40,301 nt of DNA from a virus, in the IMG/VR virus record IMGVR_UViG_3300036861_000247, positions 1-40,301 of that record. The stretch is one strand, 5' to 3'. Both the position numbers and the translations under genes were made by a program. Of the stretch, positions 1-7,004 are shown one piece after another (positions within the stretch are counted from its first letter, which is position 1; every line of letters begins with the position of its first letter). The notes beneath the pieces were generated by a model. That model searched no databases, was not told the origin of the DNA, and worked only from the letters and a program-made list of their open reading frames with translations.

Positions 1-1
1 A

Positions 2-211
2 GTGGACGACCAGCATCCCCTGTTCGACTTGCCGGGCGACGACGATTTGCCACCTGAGTTCTTGGTCGGGATGCGAACCTACCTCCGGTTCATCCGAGCG
101 CGCCGCCTCCGTGGGAGTTTCCTGCCCCGCCTCAACATCTCGGACGGCCGGATCTTGGATTGGAAATTCGAGCTCGAGGAGGTGGGTCGGACGAACGGGC
201 GGACCACGTAG
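2..211 (+). CDS. Hypothetical protein, possibly 5'-truncated
   Basis: The frame is open from base 2 (GTG) to a TAG at 209-211 and encodes 69 residues, acidic at the N-terminus and Arg-rich in the middle. I do not recognise a family. Because the frame starts at the window edge, the true start may lie outside. It precedes the strong promoter-like element at 220-248, so it probably ends the transcription unit to its left. If the genome is circular, that unit would be the early operon. Confidence 0.55.
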   Translation: MDDQHPLFDLPGDDDLPPEFLVGMRTYLRFIRARRLRGSFLPRLNISDGRILDWKFELEEVGRTNGRTT

Positions 212-219
212 CACACCCC

Positions 220-248
220 TTGACTTGGCGCAATAGGCTGAGTTAATA
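220..248 (+). promoter_or_regulatory. Sigma70-type promoter of the lysis/late block
   Basis: TTGACT at 220-225 and TTAATA at 243-248 are separated by exactly 17 bp. The -10 lies in one of the few AT-rich patches of this GC-rich window. The same arrangement recurs at 14607-14635 and 32450-32478, all facing right. No gene is seen between the -10 and about 368, so an untranslated leader of about 100 bases is expected. The role as a late or lysis promoter is inferred from the genes downstream. Confidence 0.7.
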
Positions 249-367
249 TTTCCCCGTCGTACTTCCTGGCTTACTCGCCACTGTCCCGCACCCCCGTCAG
301 TGGCTCTAAGCCGTGTTTGCCGGGACGGCTGGCGCACGGGAGGAGCTGAGACGTTTTCAGCTCCGAG

Positions 368-538
368 GTGCGCTTGGCCGCATCCAAACCCAGCTTCCCC
401 GATCAGTACGCAGAAGCCGCCCTCACGTTTTCTCTGGACGGTAGCCAGGGCGTAGCCGAGGGCTCAGGTCGAAGGAACGAGGATGCCGGTGCTGCATCCG
501 GGCGTGATGCGTGGATGCCATATCGGAGCGTGAAGTGA
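368..538 (+). CDS. Small hypothetical ORF
   Basis: A GTG-initiated frame of 56 residues, open from about 353 and closed by TGA at 536-538. It overlaps the next mini-ORF by GTGA, the junction used by most genes here, which is the main support. The N-terminal SFPDQYAEAAL faintly recalls the start of some IS5-type transposases, but there is far too little to claim a relic. The alternative is an untranslated leader. Confidence 0.3.
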   Translation: MRLAASKPSFPDQYAEAALTFSLDGSQGVAEGSGRRNEDAGAASGRDAWMPYRSVK

Positions 539-591
539 GGCCGGAGCCCATCCCCATCCTGGAGATGGCGGAAGAGATGGGCAAGTCGTGA
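535..591 (+). CDS. 18-residue mini-ORF, coupling link
   Basis: GTG at 535 overlaps the preceding stop, and the TGA at 589-591 overlaps the GTG start at 588. It encodes 18 residues including EMAEEMGKS. Being joined at both ends by GTGA overlaps suggests that ribosomes pass through it into the next frame. It may be a leader peptide or simply chance. No function can be assigned. Confidence 0.25.
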   Translation: MRPEPIPILEMAEEMGKS

Positions 592-821
592 CCCGTCGTG
601 CCTTGTCCTCTGCTCCTGGGCCGCGCTCGCGGCCGAAACCTTCCGAGTCTGGTAGCGAGTCAGGGCAGCCGGATACGCCGGTGAGGGCAGGGCACGGCGG
701 GGCCGTTTCGTGGCGGGACGTGCGCATGGTGTTCCTGGAATGCGTCGTGGCTGGCGGGCCGGGTGTGCCCATAGCGCCGTTGTGGCTCAAGAGCTATTGG
801 TGGCCGAGCCGCGAATGCTGA
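588..821 (+). CDS. Hypothetical protein, disordered N-terminus
   Basis: 77 residues from GTG 588. The first half is rich in Ser, Pro and Arg (low complexity). The second half is hydrophobic with several Trp. It ends in a TGA inside an ATGCTGA overlap with the zinc-ribbon gene that follows. No family recognised. The coding call rests on the coupled start and stop positions; coding quality is modest. Confidence 0.4.
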   Translation: MTRRALSSAPGPRSRPKPSESGSESGQPDTPVRAGHGGAVSWRDVRMVFLECVVAGGPGVPIAPLWLKSYWWPSREC

Positions 822-976
822 ACGTCACGTCCACTTGGCCCCGCTGCACGGCCTGCGGCAAGACACTCGTGTGGCGCGGGAGCGATCCCATGGAAGGCCC
901 CATATGGATCTGCAAGCACTGCTCTATCGGCTATCCCGAGAGCGCGGTGCTTGGTTCCACGGCGGGGGCGCAGTGA
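815..976 (+). CDS. Small zinc-ribbon protein
   Basis: 53 residues from ATG 815. Two CxxC pairs (CTAC and CKHC) about 19 residues apart form a typical treble-clef or zinc-ribbon knuckle, so metal binding is likely. An upstream in-frame start at 710 exists, but 815 is preferred because it overlaps the previous stop in ATGCTGA and places the ribbon near the N-terminus. It ends in a GTGA overlap with a membrane protein. Such mini-ribbons are common in phage operons; partner unknown. Confidence 0.6.
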   Translation: MLNVTSTWPRCTACGKTLVWRGSDPMEGPIWICKHCSIGYPESAVLGSTAGAQ

Positions 977-1143
977 GCGACAGTTTCCTAGCCTTCCTCG
1001 GCGTCATGCTCCATCTCGAACAGGCCATCCTGTGGCTCGCCGTCGCCCAGGCGGCGACCGCTGTTGGGGTGCTCGTGGTCGCGCTGAGCTTGGAGCGCAT
1101 CCTGCGCTTCTTCCGCTCCGGTGATCGCAGGCCCAAGCCGTGA
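973..1143 (+). CDS. Small single-span membrane protein (holin candidate)
   Basis: 56 residues from GTG 973 (GTGA overlap). A hydrophobic stretch at about residues 18-42 (LWLAVAQAATAVGVLVVAL) is followed by an Arg/Lys-rich tail (RILRFFRSGDRRPKP), consistent with a cytoplasmic C-terminus. It lies directly before the endolysin gene and is coupled to it, the position expected of a holin. Holins cannot be identified by sequence alone, and several other small membrane proteins nearby compete for the role. Confidence 0.65.
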   Translation: MSDSFLAFLGVMLHLEQAILWLAVAQAATAVGVLVVALSLERILRFFRSGDRRPKP

Positions 1144-1595
1144 TTGTCACCTCCGCCTATGCCGTGGCCAAGACGTACCTCGGCACTGAGGAAGTCGAGG
1201 GCCAGGACAGCAATGCCGCCATCGTGGCGATGCTGCGCGAGATCGCGCCGTGGGCCTCCGGGGATGAGGTCCCATGGTGCGCCGCGTTCGTCGCGCACGT
1301 CGCGCGATTGCTGGGCCTGCCGCGCTCCAAGAGCTTGCGCGCCCGTTCCTGGTTGGCGATCGGCCGGCCCGTGGCGCTGACGGAAGCGGAGGTGCACGGG
1401 GAAGACGTGGTGATTCTCAAGCGTGGCCGTGGGAAGCAGCCCGGCCCGGAAGTCATCGATGCGCCGGGACACGTCGGCTTCTTCGCCGGCCACACGCCGG
1501 GTGAGGTGCATGTGCTCGGGGGTAATCAATCCGATGCGGTCACGGTTCAGCGCTACCCCAGCGCTGATGTTCTCGGGGTGAGACGGCTTACATGA
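1140..1595 (+). CDS. Endolysin-like amidase/peptidase (CHAP, TIGR02594 type)
   Basis: 151 residues. The pattern fits the phage and bacterial TIGR02594 branch of NlpC/P60-CHAP cysteine hydrolases: PWCAAF with the presumed nucleophile Cys47, GHVGFF with His111, and LGGNQS with Asn129 as the third polar residue. These enzymes cut peptidoglycan peptide or amide bonds. The protein is a single catalytic domain with no signal peptide and no wall-binding domain, so it would need a holin to reach the wall. It is GTGA-coupled to a small membrane protein upstream and ATGA-coupled to another downstream, which supports a lysis role. Confidence 0.85.
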   Translation: MIVTSAYAVAKTYLGTEEVEGQDSNAAIVAMLREIAPWASGDEVPWCAAFVAHVARLLGLPRSKSLRARSWLAIGRPVALTEAEVHGEDVVILKRGRGKQPGPEVIDAPGHVGFFAGHTPGEVHVLGGNQSDAVTVQRYPSADVLGVRRLT

Positions 1596-1711
1596 AGGCC
1601 CTCGCCGCCGCCCTCGCTGCCGTGTCCCTCCTAGTGGTGGTGTCTGGGCTCGGGGGATTCATTCTGGGCGCAGCGTGGCGCGACAACATCGCGGGGATTC
1701 CCGGGCGATGA
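1592..1711 (+). CDS. 39-residue membrane peptide
   Basis: ATG 1592 overlaps the endolysin stop and its TGA overlaps the next ATG. The peptide is almost wholly hydrophobic from residue 4 to 28 (Ala/Leu/Val/Gly) and ends in a short polar tail AAWRDNIAGIPGR. It could be a transmembrane peptide or a signal-like segment. Its place between the endolysin and a two-span membrane protein makes a lysis accessory role possible, but this is not demonstrated. Confidence 0.55.
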   Translation: MKALAAALAAVSLLVVVSGLGGFILGAAWRDNIAGIPGR

Positions 1712-1956
1712 CGATCTGGGACGCGCTGTGGATCGGGTGGCTGCTCATCTTCGCGGTGATCGAGGGCGTCGCGCTCAAGCGGCGCGCTGCGGGCGACACA
1801 TTCAGCGAGGCCGTGTGGCGCTGGTTTGCCGTCGACGTCGATGCTGATGAGGGCTCGCGCAAGCGCGGCGTGTGGCTATGGCGAGTGAGACGGGTTTCGC
1901 TGCTGGCCCTCGTGGCCTGGCTGGCCGTCCATTTCCTTTCGGGGGGCATGTTCTAG
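1708..1956 (+). CDS. Two-span membrane protein (holin candidate)
   Basis: 82 residues from ATG 1708. The first hydrophobic segment is at about 5-25 (WDALWIGWLLIFAVIEGVAL), followed by a basic and acidic central loop containing GDTFSEAVWRWFAV, and the second segment is at about 60-78 (SLLALVAWLAVHFL). Similar small proteins are frequent next to endolysins in actinophage-type genomes, from memory of the general pattern and without a named family. Length and topology fit a class II holin. The start is set by ATGA coupling; an upstream GTG at 1675 is less likely. Confidence 0.7.
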   Translation: MTIWDALWIGWLLIFAVIEGVALKRRAAGDTFSEAVWRWFAVDVDADEGSRKRGVWLWRVRRVSLLALVAWLAVHFLSGGMF

Positions 1957-1959
1957 CCC

Positions 1960-2616
1960 ATGCGCCGCGTCCTCTTGCTCGCCTTCCTCACCCTGGGCTG
2001 CGCACATGCGCACCTAGCCCCTTTGCCCAGCGCGCCGAAGGAAGGCGAGCCTCCTGACCTCTCAGCCATGGTCGAGTTCGTGGGCAGGTTTGGCATATCG
2101 CATGGCTGTCCTCTCGGCCCCTGGACAATCTACAGCGCGGCCCATGTCACGGACGAACGGCCGTTCGATGGGGCGGTCCCGCTCTACCCGCAGCGCATGG
2201 GCAGCCCGGCCGGGGAGGACTTGGCCATCCCCGTGTTCGTAGACCGCGCCTCTGATCTCGGCCTGCTGCGCCCCGCGCGCGCGCCGCTCACGCGCTGGTT
2301 CCCAAGTGCGACGGAAGCGCCGAAGTCGGGGGAGAAACTCTGGACACTCGGCTACCGCAAGGACTCGCGCGAGCACGCGTTCGAGCCACGCGTGGTCCGG
2401 GCGACGGTCGCACGCGTCATCGCCGGGCATGTCGTACTCAGCAACGGGGGACGGCCCGGCTCGAGTGGCGCGTGCTGGGTGAACAGCCGCGGCGAGGCGG
2501 TCGCGGTGGGCATCTGGGATTTGTACATCGAGGTGATGGGCGAGCCGGCCGGGATGGCGGCGGGACTGTGGCCGCCGTGGAGATTTGAGAAAGAGGAACA
2601 GGAGCAGGCTGAGTGA
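1960..2616 (+). CDS. Secreted trypsin-like serine protease, probable lipoprotein
   Basis: 218 residues. The N-terminus MRRVLLLAFLTLGC is a signal peptide ending in a lipobox-like LTLGC, imperfect because -3 is Thr. The mature part carries a trypsin-fold triad: His62 in YSAAHV, Asp99 in ASDLGLL, and Ser169 in RPGSSGA, close to the GDSGG consensus. Cys50 and Cys172 could pair. The enzyme should act outside the cytoplasm, tethered to a membrane or released. It sits among lysis and membrane proteins and overlaps the next gene by GTGA. A secreted S1-type protease is unusual for a phage late operon; it might process envelope proteins or aid host lysis. Cleavage specificity cannot be read. Confidence 0.8.
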   Translation: MRRVLLLAFLTLGCAHAHLAPLPSAPKEGEPPDLSAMVEFVGRFGISHGCPLGPWTIYSAAHVTDERPFDGAVPLYPQRMGSPAGEDLAIPVFVDRASDLGLLRPARAPLTRWFPSATEAPKSGEKLWTLGYRKDSREHAFEPRVVRATVARVIAGHVVLSNGGRPGSSGACWVNSRGEAVAVGIWDLYIEVMGEPAGMAAGLWPPWRFEKEEQEQAE

Positions 2617-2822
2617 GCGACGACTTCCTGGCGATCCGAGTGCTTTTCGTTGTTGCTTGCATTGTCCTGTGTGAGCTGTGCTGCACTTACGACGATCGGT
2701 GTTGGCGACGACGGCGGGAGGGCGCTACTTGGTGTCGGAGAATCGCTAATCTGGCCCTTGGGGGAGGCCTGATCGTTCTGTGTTTGACTATGTGCCCGTG
2801 GACTTGGGGTTGGTGGCTGTGA
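2613..2822 (+). CDS. Cys-rich two-span membrane protein
   Basis: 69 residues from GTG 2613 (GTGA). The first hydrophobic segment is at about 6-24, with four Cys in CIVLCELCC. A basic loop RCWRRRREG follows, and the second hydrophobic segment is at about 45-68, ending in WTWGWWL. Seven Cys in 69 residues is striking. Topology resembles a small holin or pinholin, but no family is recognised. It is coupled both upstream (protease) and downstream. Confidence 0.6.
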   Translation: MSDDFLAIRVLFVVACIVLCELCCTYDDRCWRRRREGATWCRRIANLALGGGLIVLCLTMCPWTWGWWL

Positions 2823-2995
2823 GGTATCTCCCGCTCCAAATGAGGTATCTCCCGGCCGTGTGTCCCTACGGGCGTGCGCAATGGGTGGATGAGTCATCGC
2901 GGAAGCCGCAGTGCGACTACAAGGGCATTCTGCTGGACCGCTGCACCCGGTTCAGCGGCGGGAAGTGCGTCCGGTGCGGAAAGCGAAAGCGATGA
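2819..2995 (+). CDS. Small Cys-rich, probably metal-binding protein
   Basis: 58 residues from GTG 2819 (GTGA overlap). The C-terminus has CVRCGKRKR plus upstream Cys in QCDY and DRC, suggesting a zinc knuckle. The start region holds a short direct repeat: RTGAGGTATCTCCCG occurs at 2819-2833 and again at 2840-2854, so the first seven codons are echoed (MRYLP twice) and translation could start at either GTG 2819 or ATG 2840. The first is favoured by coupling. Function unknown. Confidence 0.5.
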   Translation: MRYLPLQMRYLPAVCPYGRAQWVDESSRKPQCDYKGILLDRCTRFSGGKCVRCGKRKR

Positions 2996-3753
2996 AGCGG
3001 ATGTTATTGGCTGTGGTGCTCGGGGCGGTGACGGGGCTGGCATTGGCCACGCTCATCGGTTGCGGAGGGATTCAGATCCCGCCCTGCATCCTGGACGGGA
3101 CGTGCCTACCCTCGCCGACCCCGACTTCCGTACCGTCACCGACGCCGACTCCGGCATGCCCGGATGGATGGATTTGGTATGAGCACGGTGGCCCACACCA
3201 GACGAGCGGATGTATCCCCGCACCGAGCCCAAGCCCGAGTCCCGTGCCCACGCCGAGCCCAGCGCCCACACCCGCACCTCAGTGCGAGGTCGTCTCGATC
3301 AGCGTGGGCTTTCGGGGGGCAGTCGATAAATTCCAGGAGGGCGGGAGGGGCTACAGGAACACGTTTGATCTCGGAATGTTCGATCCATTCGGCAGGAAGT
3401 ATCAGCCATACGACTTCTGTGCTCAGCCCTCACCAGTTGAGAGCATTCTCATCGCCCAATGGGGACCGTTCGTAGGGATTCAGCGAGGAGATGGATTCAC
3501 CGGCTGGCATCCGGTTGAGATTCAGTCCTCGAACGCCTGGATCGCCCACGAGAGCACCAACAGCGCGCCGGATGCAGAGTGGGATGATCGCGGGACACCA
3601 AGCGATTTCTCCGACGATCTGTACAAGCTGACCGGGAAGCGCAGGTTCTGCTTCACCCTCCGTCATCTCGACCATTACGTCTGTCAGGACGGGGAGATGA
3701 CGAACCGAGGGCGGCTCGTTGGCTTCTCCACTTCCATCAGGGTGCCGAAGTGA
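2992..3753 (+). CDS. Lipoprotein with proline-rich linkers
   Basis: 253 residues from ATG 2992, coupled by ATGA. The signal peptide ends in a good lipobox (TLIGC, Cys24). Two linkers of SPTP/APTP type (about residues 39-55 and 80-103) flank a small segment with CPDGW and GCIP that could be disulphide-closed. The remaining 150 residues form an unrecognised, probably beta-rich domain with Cys in DFCAQP, RFCFTL and YVCQDG. The design is an anchored spacer presenting a globular domain off the membrane surface. It resembles the minus-strand lipoprotein at 29480-29956 in plan. An adhesion, exclusion or envelope-disruption role is inference only. Confidence 0.75.
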   Translation: MKRMLLAVVLGAVTGLALATLIGCGGIQIPPCILDGTCLPSPTPTSVPSPTPTPACPDGWIWYEHGGPHQTSGCIPAPSPSPSPVPTPSPAPTPAPQCEVVSISVGFRGAVDKFQEGGRGYRNTFDLGMFDPFGRKYQPYDFCAQPSPVESILIAQWGPFVGIQRGDGFTGWHPVEIQSSNAWIAHESTNSAPDAEWDDRGTPSDFSDDLYKLTGKRRFCFTLRHLDHYVCQDGEMTNRGRLVGFSTSIRVPK

Positions 3754-3878
3754 ACATCTCGTCTGAGCTTCGGCGTCTGCGTGCCCTGTTGCTGGCTGCC
3801 CTCTTCGCTAGTTTCTCGGCTGGTTTCGCGGCAGGCGCGGCGGCGGCGAAGTTCATCGGGTGCGGTGGTGGATTGTGA
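3750..3878 (+). CDS. 42-residue signal-like peptide with C-terminal Cys
   Basis: GTG 3750 overlaps the lipoprotein stop, and the TGA at 3876-3878 overlaps the next GTG. The peptide has a basic start (ELRRLR), an Ala/Leu/Phe hydrophobic core, and ends FIGCGGGL. If FIGC acts as a lipobox, the mature lipopeptide would be only a few residues, as in very short outer-membrane spanin partners. It may equally be a single transmembrane peptide. Confidence 0.5.
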   Translation: MNISSELRRLRALLLAALFASFSAGFAAGAAAAKFIGCGGGL

Positions 3879-4168
3879 CCCCAGCCGCCAAGACTTCCAA
3901 GGTCGCGGACATACGCCAGGCCATGCGCTCGCGCATCGTGCAGACCGTCCTCGCTCTGGGTGTCCTGGGCGGAGGTGGGCTGGCCGCGGATGTGCCGGGG
4001 AGGGTGAGCAGGGCCATGAGTAGTACCGACCAACTCCTCGAAGCGCGCGTGGTGATCTTGGAGCGGAAGATCGACAGCATGGACGCCAAGCTGGACGTAC
4101 TCATTCGCGCGGATGAGCGGCGTAAGGGGTTTGAGGAAGCGATGAGGCAAATGCGGGGCCGCGAGTGA
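3875..4168 (+). CDS. Membrane-anchored coiled-coil protein (spanin candidate)
   Basis: 97 residues from GTG 3875. A moderately hydrophobic segment at about 22-40 (IVQTVLALGVLGGGGLAA) is followed by a charged heptad-like region (LLEARVVILERKIDSMDAKLDVLI) predicted as coiled coil. The plan, N-terminal anchor plus external helix, is that of an inner-membrane spanin subunit, and the neighbouring mini-lipopeptide could be its partner. No sequence family is recognised. Similar architecture in the next gene suggests functional relatives. Confidence 0.6.
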   Translation: MTPAAKTSKVADIRQAMRSRIVQTVLALGVLGGGGLAADVPGRVSRAMSSTDQLLEARVVILERKIDSMDAKLDVLIRADERRKGFEEAMRQMRGRE

Positions 4169-4383
4169 TGTTCATCCTGCGCCTTCTGCTTGTCGTGGCC
4201 GTGTCCATCGTGGGCCTCGCCTTCCTGGCCGGCGCGATGTTCGCTCAGTGGCTCCAGCCCAAGCGGGCGGATGACGCGCAGAGACAAGCCCTGGAGACGC
4301 TACTCGCGGAGGTGCGGGCGGCGACGACGGTGCTGGAGCGGAAAGCGGACGAGCTGGAGCGGCGGAAGGGGATGTTCAATTAA
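4165..4383 (+). CDS. Membrane-anchored coiled-coil protein (second spanin-like)
   Basis: 72 residues. GTG 4165 is immediately followed by ATG, and GTGA overlaps the previous stop. A strong transmembrane segment at residues 3-29 precedes a helical, charged tail (QRQALETLLAEVRAATTVLERKADELERRKG) typical of a short coiled coil. It ends in TAATG with the next start. Role as i-spanin or holin accessory is plausible from architecture and location but unproven. Confidence 0.6.
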   Translation: MMFILRLLLVVAVSIVGLAFLAGAMFAQWLQPKRADDAQRQALETLLAEVRAATTVLERKADELERRKGMFN

Positions 4384-4628
4384 TGGCTGTCGTCCTGACG
4401 AGTGCGACGCGGCAGAATCCGGCCCCCTGCCAGCATTTCATTGCGCGCATCGACGCGGCGGACCTGAGTCGTACCGTGTTCGTGTCTATCACTGTGGACG
4501 AGCTGACGGGCGCGATCAGCGATGACGACTTCCGAGCCGTGCTCCGGGTGTGGGCGCGATATCACACGAGCAAAGGCAAGACGCTGGGACAGCTCGTGGG
4601 GCAGACGATCTTCGCGGAGATCCCGTGA
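4383..4628 (+). CDS. Conserved-looking small phage protein
   Basis: 81 residues from ATG 4383 (TAATG junction). A compact alpha/beta sequence with no signal, membrane span or Cys motif; a single Cys is present. The segment ITVDELTGAISDDDFRAVLRVWARYH looks like a folded helix-rich domain. It precedes two long beta-rich tail-like proteins and is GTGA-coupled to the first. I cannot name a family. Confidence 0.65.
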   Translation: MAVVLTSATRQNPAPCQHFIARIDAADLSRTVFVSITVDELTGAISDDDFRAVLRVWARYHTSKGKTLGQLVGQTIFAEIP

Positions 4629-5734
4629 CGGCGTTAGCGCTGGTCGGGGCGCTCTACCCCGACCCGACGATACTCGGGACGTTACAGAGTGGCACGTCGA
4701 ACTATCAGTCCATCCTGCTTGATGCGGCGGCAGAAAAGTACGCTTTCATCTTCCAAGCGCCCAAGGCGGGCAATCTGGCCCGTGTAGGATTTCGTACTGC
4801 GACCGTGACCACCGGAGACACCATGAAGGTTTCGCTGCAAAACGTGGACCCGACGACAGGAGATCCGGACGGAGTGGCCAATCAGTTCCGGACCATCAGC
4901 GTAGCGGATGGAGACGACAACGTCTGGAAGCGAACTGGTCTCATCACCTCAGACGGGACGGATGGCGGGACGAGGCGCACCGTCACGCTTAGCGAGCGCC
5001 TCGCCGTCGTCATTGAGTTCAATGCCTACGTCGCGGGCAATCTCAACATTGCGGTTAAGGGTGTGGGTTCAAGCCGATTGACGCCTGGCGGGCTTAACTA
5101 TGTCGATCATTTCACGGCGGCATGGACGAAGCAGACGAGTAGCATCGCCGTGTTGTCCATCGAGTATGACGACGGCACGTTCTCGTATATCCCAAACGTC
5201 CTGCCGGCAGAAACGCAAGTTACCGCGGTCATAAACACCGGGACTACTCCTGACGAAGTAGCGCTCAAGTTTCGGCTCACACAAGCAACAGCGGTGAGCG
5301 GCTTCTGGATTCTCGGGGCACTGCTCGGGGATATGGATGTCGTGCTCTATGACACGGACGGTATAACCCCACTGGCGACGTCGTCGCTAGACAAGGACAT
5401 AGAGGCTAATGCGGATACGCTGGGAGCCTTGGTGGGCTTGTTAACTCCGATCGTTCCGTTGTCCGCAGATGTGTTCTATCGGCTGTCCATCAAGCCCACT
5501 AGCGCGACGAACGTCACTTACGCAGCCATCACAGTGAGCGCTGCTGCCGGAGCGGCGCAACTCGACCAGATGAGTGGCGGGCAGGACTTCCACTGGAGCC
5601 AGCGCACGGACGCGGGTGCGTGGTCGGACGACACCATGAAACGACTCGCGGCAGGATTTGTGCTGGCTGGCGCTGGTGAGACGGCGGCGGCGGGGGGCGT
5701 GAGCCGGGCCGCCGTAGTGAACGCAGGAGGCTAA
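4625..5734 (+). CDS. Putative tail-fibre or virion surface protein
   Basis: 369 residues from GTG 4625 (GTGA). The composition is Thr/Ser/Ala/Val/Gly-rich with alternating hydrophobicity, as expected for jelly-roll or beta-sandwich domains; a repeated internal plan is suggested by two segments beginning around residues 40 and 210 (KAGNLARVGFRTATVTTGDT versus ATAVSGFWILGALLGDMDV). It resembles cell-attachment or decoration proteins seen in metagenomic phages. No catalytic motif is visible. An upstream in-frame ATG at 4550 would overlap the previous gene heavily and is rejected. Confidence 0.6.
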   Translation: MTALALVGALYPDPTILGTLQSGTSNYQSILLDAAAEKYAFIFQAPKAGNLARVGFRTATVTTGDTMKVSLQNVDPTTGDPDGVANQFRTISVADGDDNVWKRTGLITSDGTDGGTRRTVTLSERLAVVIEFNAYVAGNLNIAVKGVGSSRLTPGGLNYVDHFTAAWTKQTSSIAVLSIEYDDGTFSYIPNVLPAETQVTAVINTGTTPDEVALKFRLTQATAVSGFWILGALLGDMDVVLYDTDGITPLATSSLDKDIEANADTLGALVGLLTPIVPLSADVFYRLSIKPTSATNVTYAAITVSAAAGAAQLDQMSGGQDFHWSQRTDAGAWSDDTMKRLAAGFVLAGAGETAAAGGVSRAAVVNAGG

Positions 5735-5737
5735 GGG

Positions 5738-6451
5738 GTGAGAGCGCGCAAGAAGGACAGCACGGCCTATCCCGTTCCGTTCTTCGTGACGTCAACGGCA
5801 GACCACATCACGGGCAAGACGGGCTTAACCCCTGTCATCACGATCTCCAAGAACGGCACCACGGCCCTGAGCGCAGCTTCGGGGGCAATCACTGAGATCG
5901 GAAGTGGATGGTACGCCTGGGCGGGGAGCAGCGCGGATCGGAACACGCTGGGCGCCCTCGTAGCGCACGTCTCGTCCTCGGCCAACGATCCGGCGGACTT
6001 CTCCATCGATATCCTGGCCATTGATCCATTCGATGCGAACCTGAGCTTGACCAACCTGGACGCAGCGGTGTCCAGCAGAGCAGCCTCAGGAGTGAGTGTT
6101 ACCGTCTCGAGCCCCACCGCATCAGACGGCACCATCACCGTAATCACGGGCGACGACTACTTCTCCGCAGACTCAGCGAGCATCGACTTTAGCTACTCGG
6201 GCGTGGCCGACCTTACGGGGAGCACGGTCAAGCTGTCCTTCCAAAGAGACGCGCTGTCCACACCCGACCTCACGGTCACGGGCTCAGTGCTCACGAGCGC
6301 CAGCCTGCGCTTTCAGCCTACATCCACACAGACGGGATTACTCGTGGCAGGCGAGCCCTACCACTACGACGTACAGGCCACGCTAACCAACGGGCACGTA
6401 CGCACGTTGAGTAGGGCCACGGCCACCATCCTGAGCGACTTCACCACATGA
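5738..6451 (+). CDS. Putative baseplate or tail-fibre protein
   Basis: 237 residues. The start GTG or nearby codon at 5738 follows the previous stop by 3 bp with GGAGG-like sequence upstream (GCAGGAGGCTAAGG). Two beta-rich parts are linked by LTNLDAAVSSRA, a linker met often in phage fibre and baseplate proteins. The C-terminal part (VTGDDYFSADS to TVKLSFQRD) resembles the N-terminal domain of BppU-type upper baseplate proteins in layout. The family call is tentative; a virion protein is likely. Confidence 0.6.
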   Translation: MRARKKDSTAYPVPFFVTSTADHITGKTGLTPVITISKNGTTALSAASGAITEIGSGWYAWAGSSADRNTLGALVAHVSSSANDPADFSIDILAIDPFDANLSLTNLDAAVSSRAASGVSVTVSSPTASDGTITVITGDDYFSADSASIDFSYSGVADLTGSTVKLSFQRDALSTPDLTVTGSVLTSASLRFQPTSTQTGLLVAGEPYHYDVQATLTNGHVRTLSRATATILSDFTT

Positions 6452-6573
6452 GTACTCGGCGCTTGGAAGTGTGGTTCAACTGGCGCAAGTGGGGTTGGTT
6501 TGTCGAGACGTGGCACACGGACGCGCATCTCTTCATGGCTGTCGGACCACTGTGGATCTTGGTCAAGAAGTGA
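6448..6573 (+). CDS. 41-residue Trp-rich small protein
   Basis: ATG 6448 overlaps the previous stop (ATGA) and the TGA at 6571-6573 overlaps the next GTG. Seven of 41 residues are Trp (for example WFNWRKWGWF). A hydrophobic end (LFMAVGPLWILVKK) could be membrane-associated. Unrecognised. The strict coupling on both sides supports translation. Confidence 0.5.
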   Translation: MSTRRLEVWFNWRKWGWFVETWHTDAHLFMAVGPLWILVKK

Positions 6574-6746
6574 CCAACCGCCTAGACCCCCGCCTCCTGT
6601 CCGGCAAGGTGACGACAGTCTTGTTCAGTCCTACGCATGGACCCTGCGACCTACAGGACCACCTCGCAGGCGCAACCCACTGCCCCCTGTGCCACCCGCA
6701 GGAGATGGACGTGGACGAGACGGATCTACCGATTGAGCTGTTGTGA
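6570..6746 (+). CDS. Small protein with CxxC motif
   Basis: 58 residues from GTG 6570 (GTGA overlap). Contains HCPLCHPQE, one CxxC knuckle with flanking His, and a lone Cys at GPCDL, enough for a single metal site. The acidic C-terminus MDVDETDLPIELL ends the late/lysis operon. The next 330 bp are non-coding, so this is probably the last gene of the unit. Function unknown. Confidence 0.5.
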   Translation: MTNRLDPRLLSGKVTTVLFSPTHGPCDLQDHLAGATHCPLCHPQEMDVDETDLPIELL

Positions 6747-6837
6747 TGAGCCGAGCGCGGACAGGAAGCATGCCAGGCATCAGCCCAGAAGGCCTGCGCC
6801 ATTTTAGTATTGGCACGCCGCTGCATTTGATCTATGT

Positions 6838-6912
6838 CGGTAATAGCTGCCGATCTAGGGATGTAAGCCCGAGTGTGGCTATCACGCAGCACAGTTTCGG
6901 TAATACCTACCG
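6838..6912 (+). repeat. Two CGGTAATA-type repeats 60 bp apart
   Basis: CGGTAATAGCTGCCG at 6838-6852 and CGGTAATACCTACCG at 6898-6912 match at 13 of 15 positions and start exactly 60 bp apart. Each is itself partly dyad-symmetric (CGGTA against TACCG in the second copy). They lie in the gene-free stretch upstream of the small terminase subunit and may be protein-binding sites. Confidence 0.55.
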
Positions 6913-7004
6913 GATCACTTTAGGTAAAAGCGCCCGACTGTGGGGTCTTGACAGGAGCCCGCCTATTCTTTCATGCAAAACGGCAAAAAGACCCGGGCAG
7001 TACA

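Noticed and set aside
368-538. IS5-type transposase remnant
   Set aside because: Only a weak likeness of about ten residues; no inverted repeats or further transposase blocks.
6948-6976. TTGACA as a promoter before the small terminase
   Set aside because: No reasonable -10 at 16-18 bp (TCATGC); only the -35 matches.
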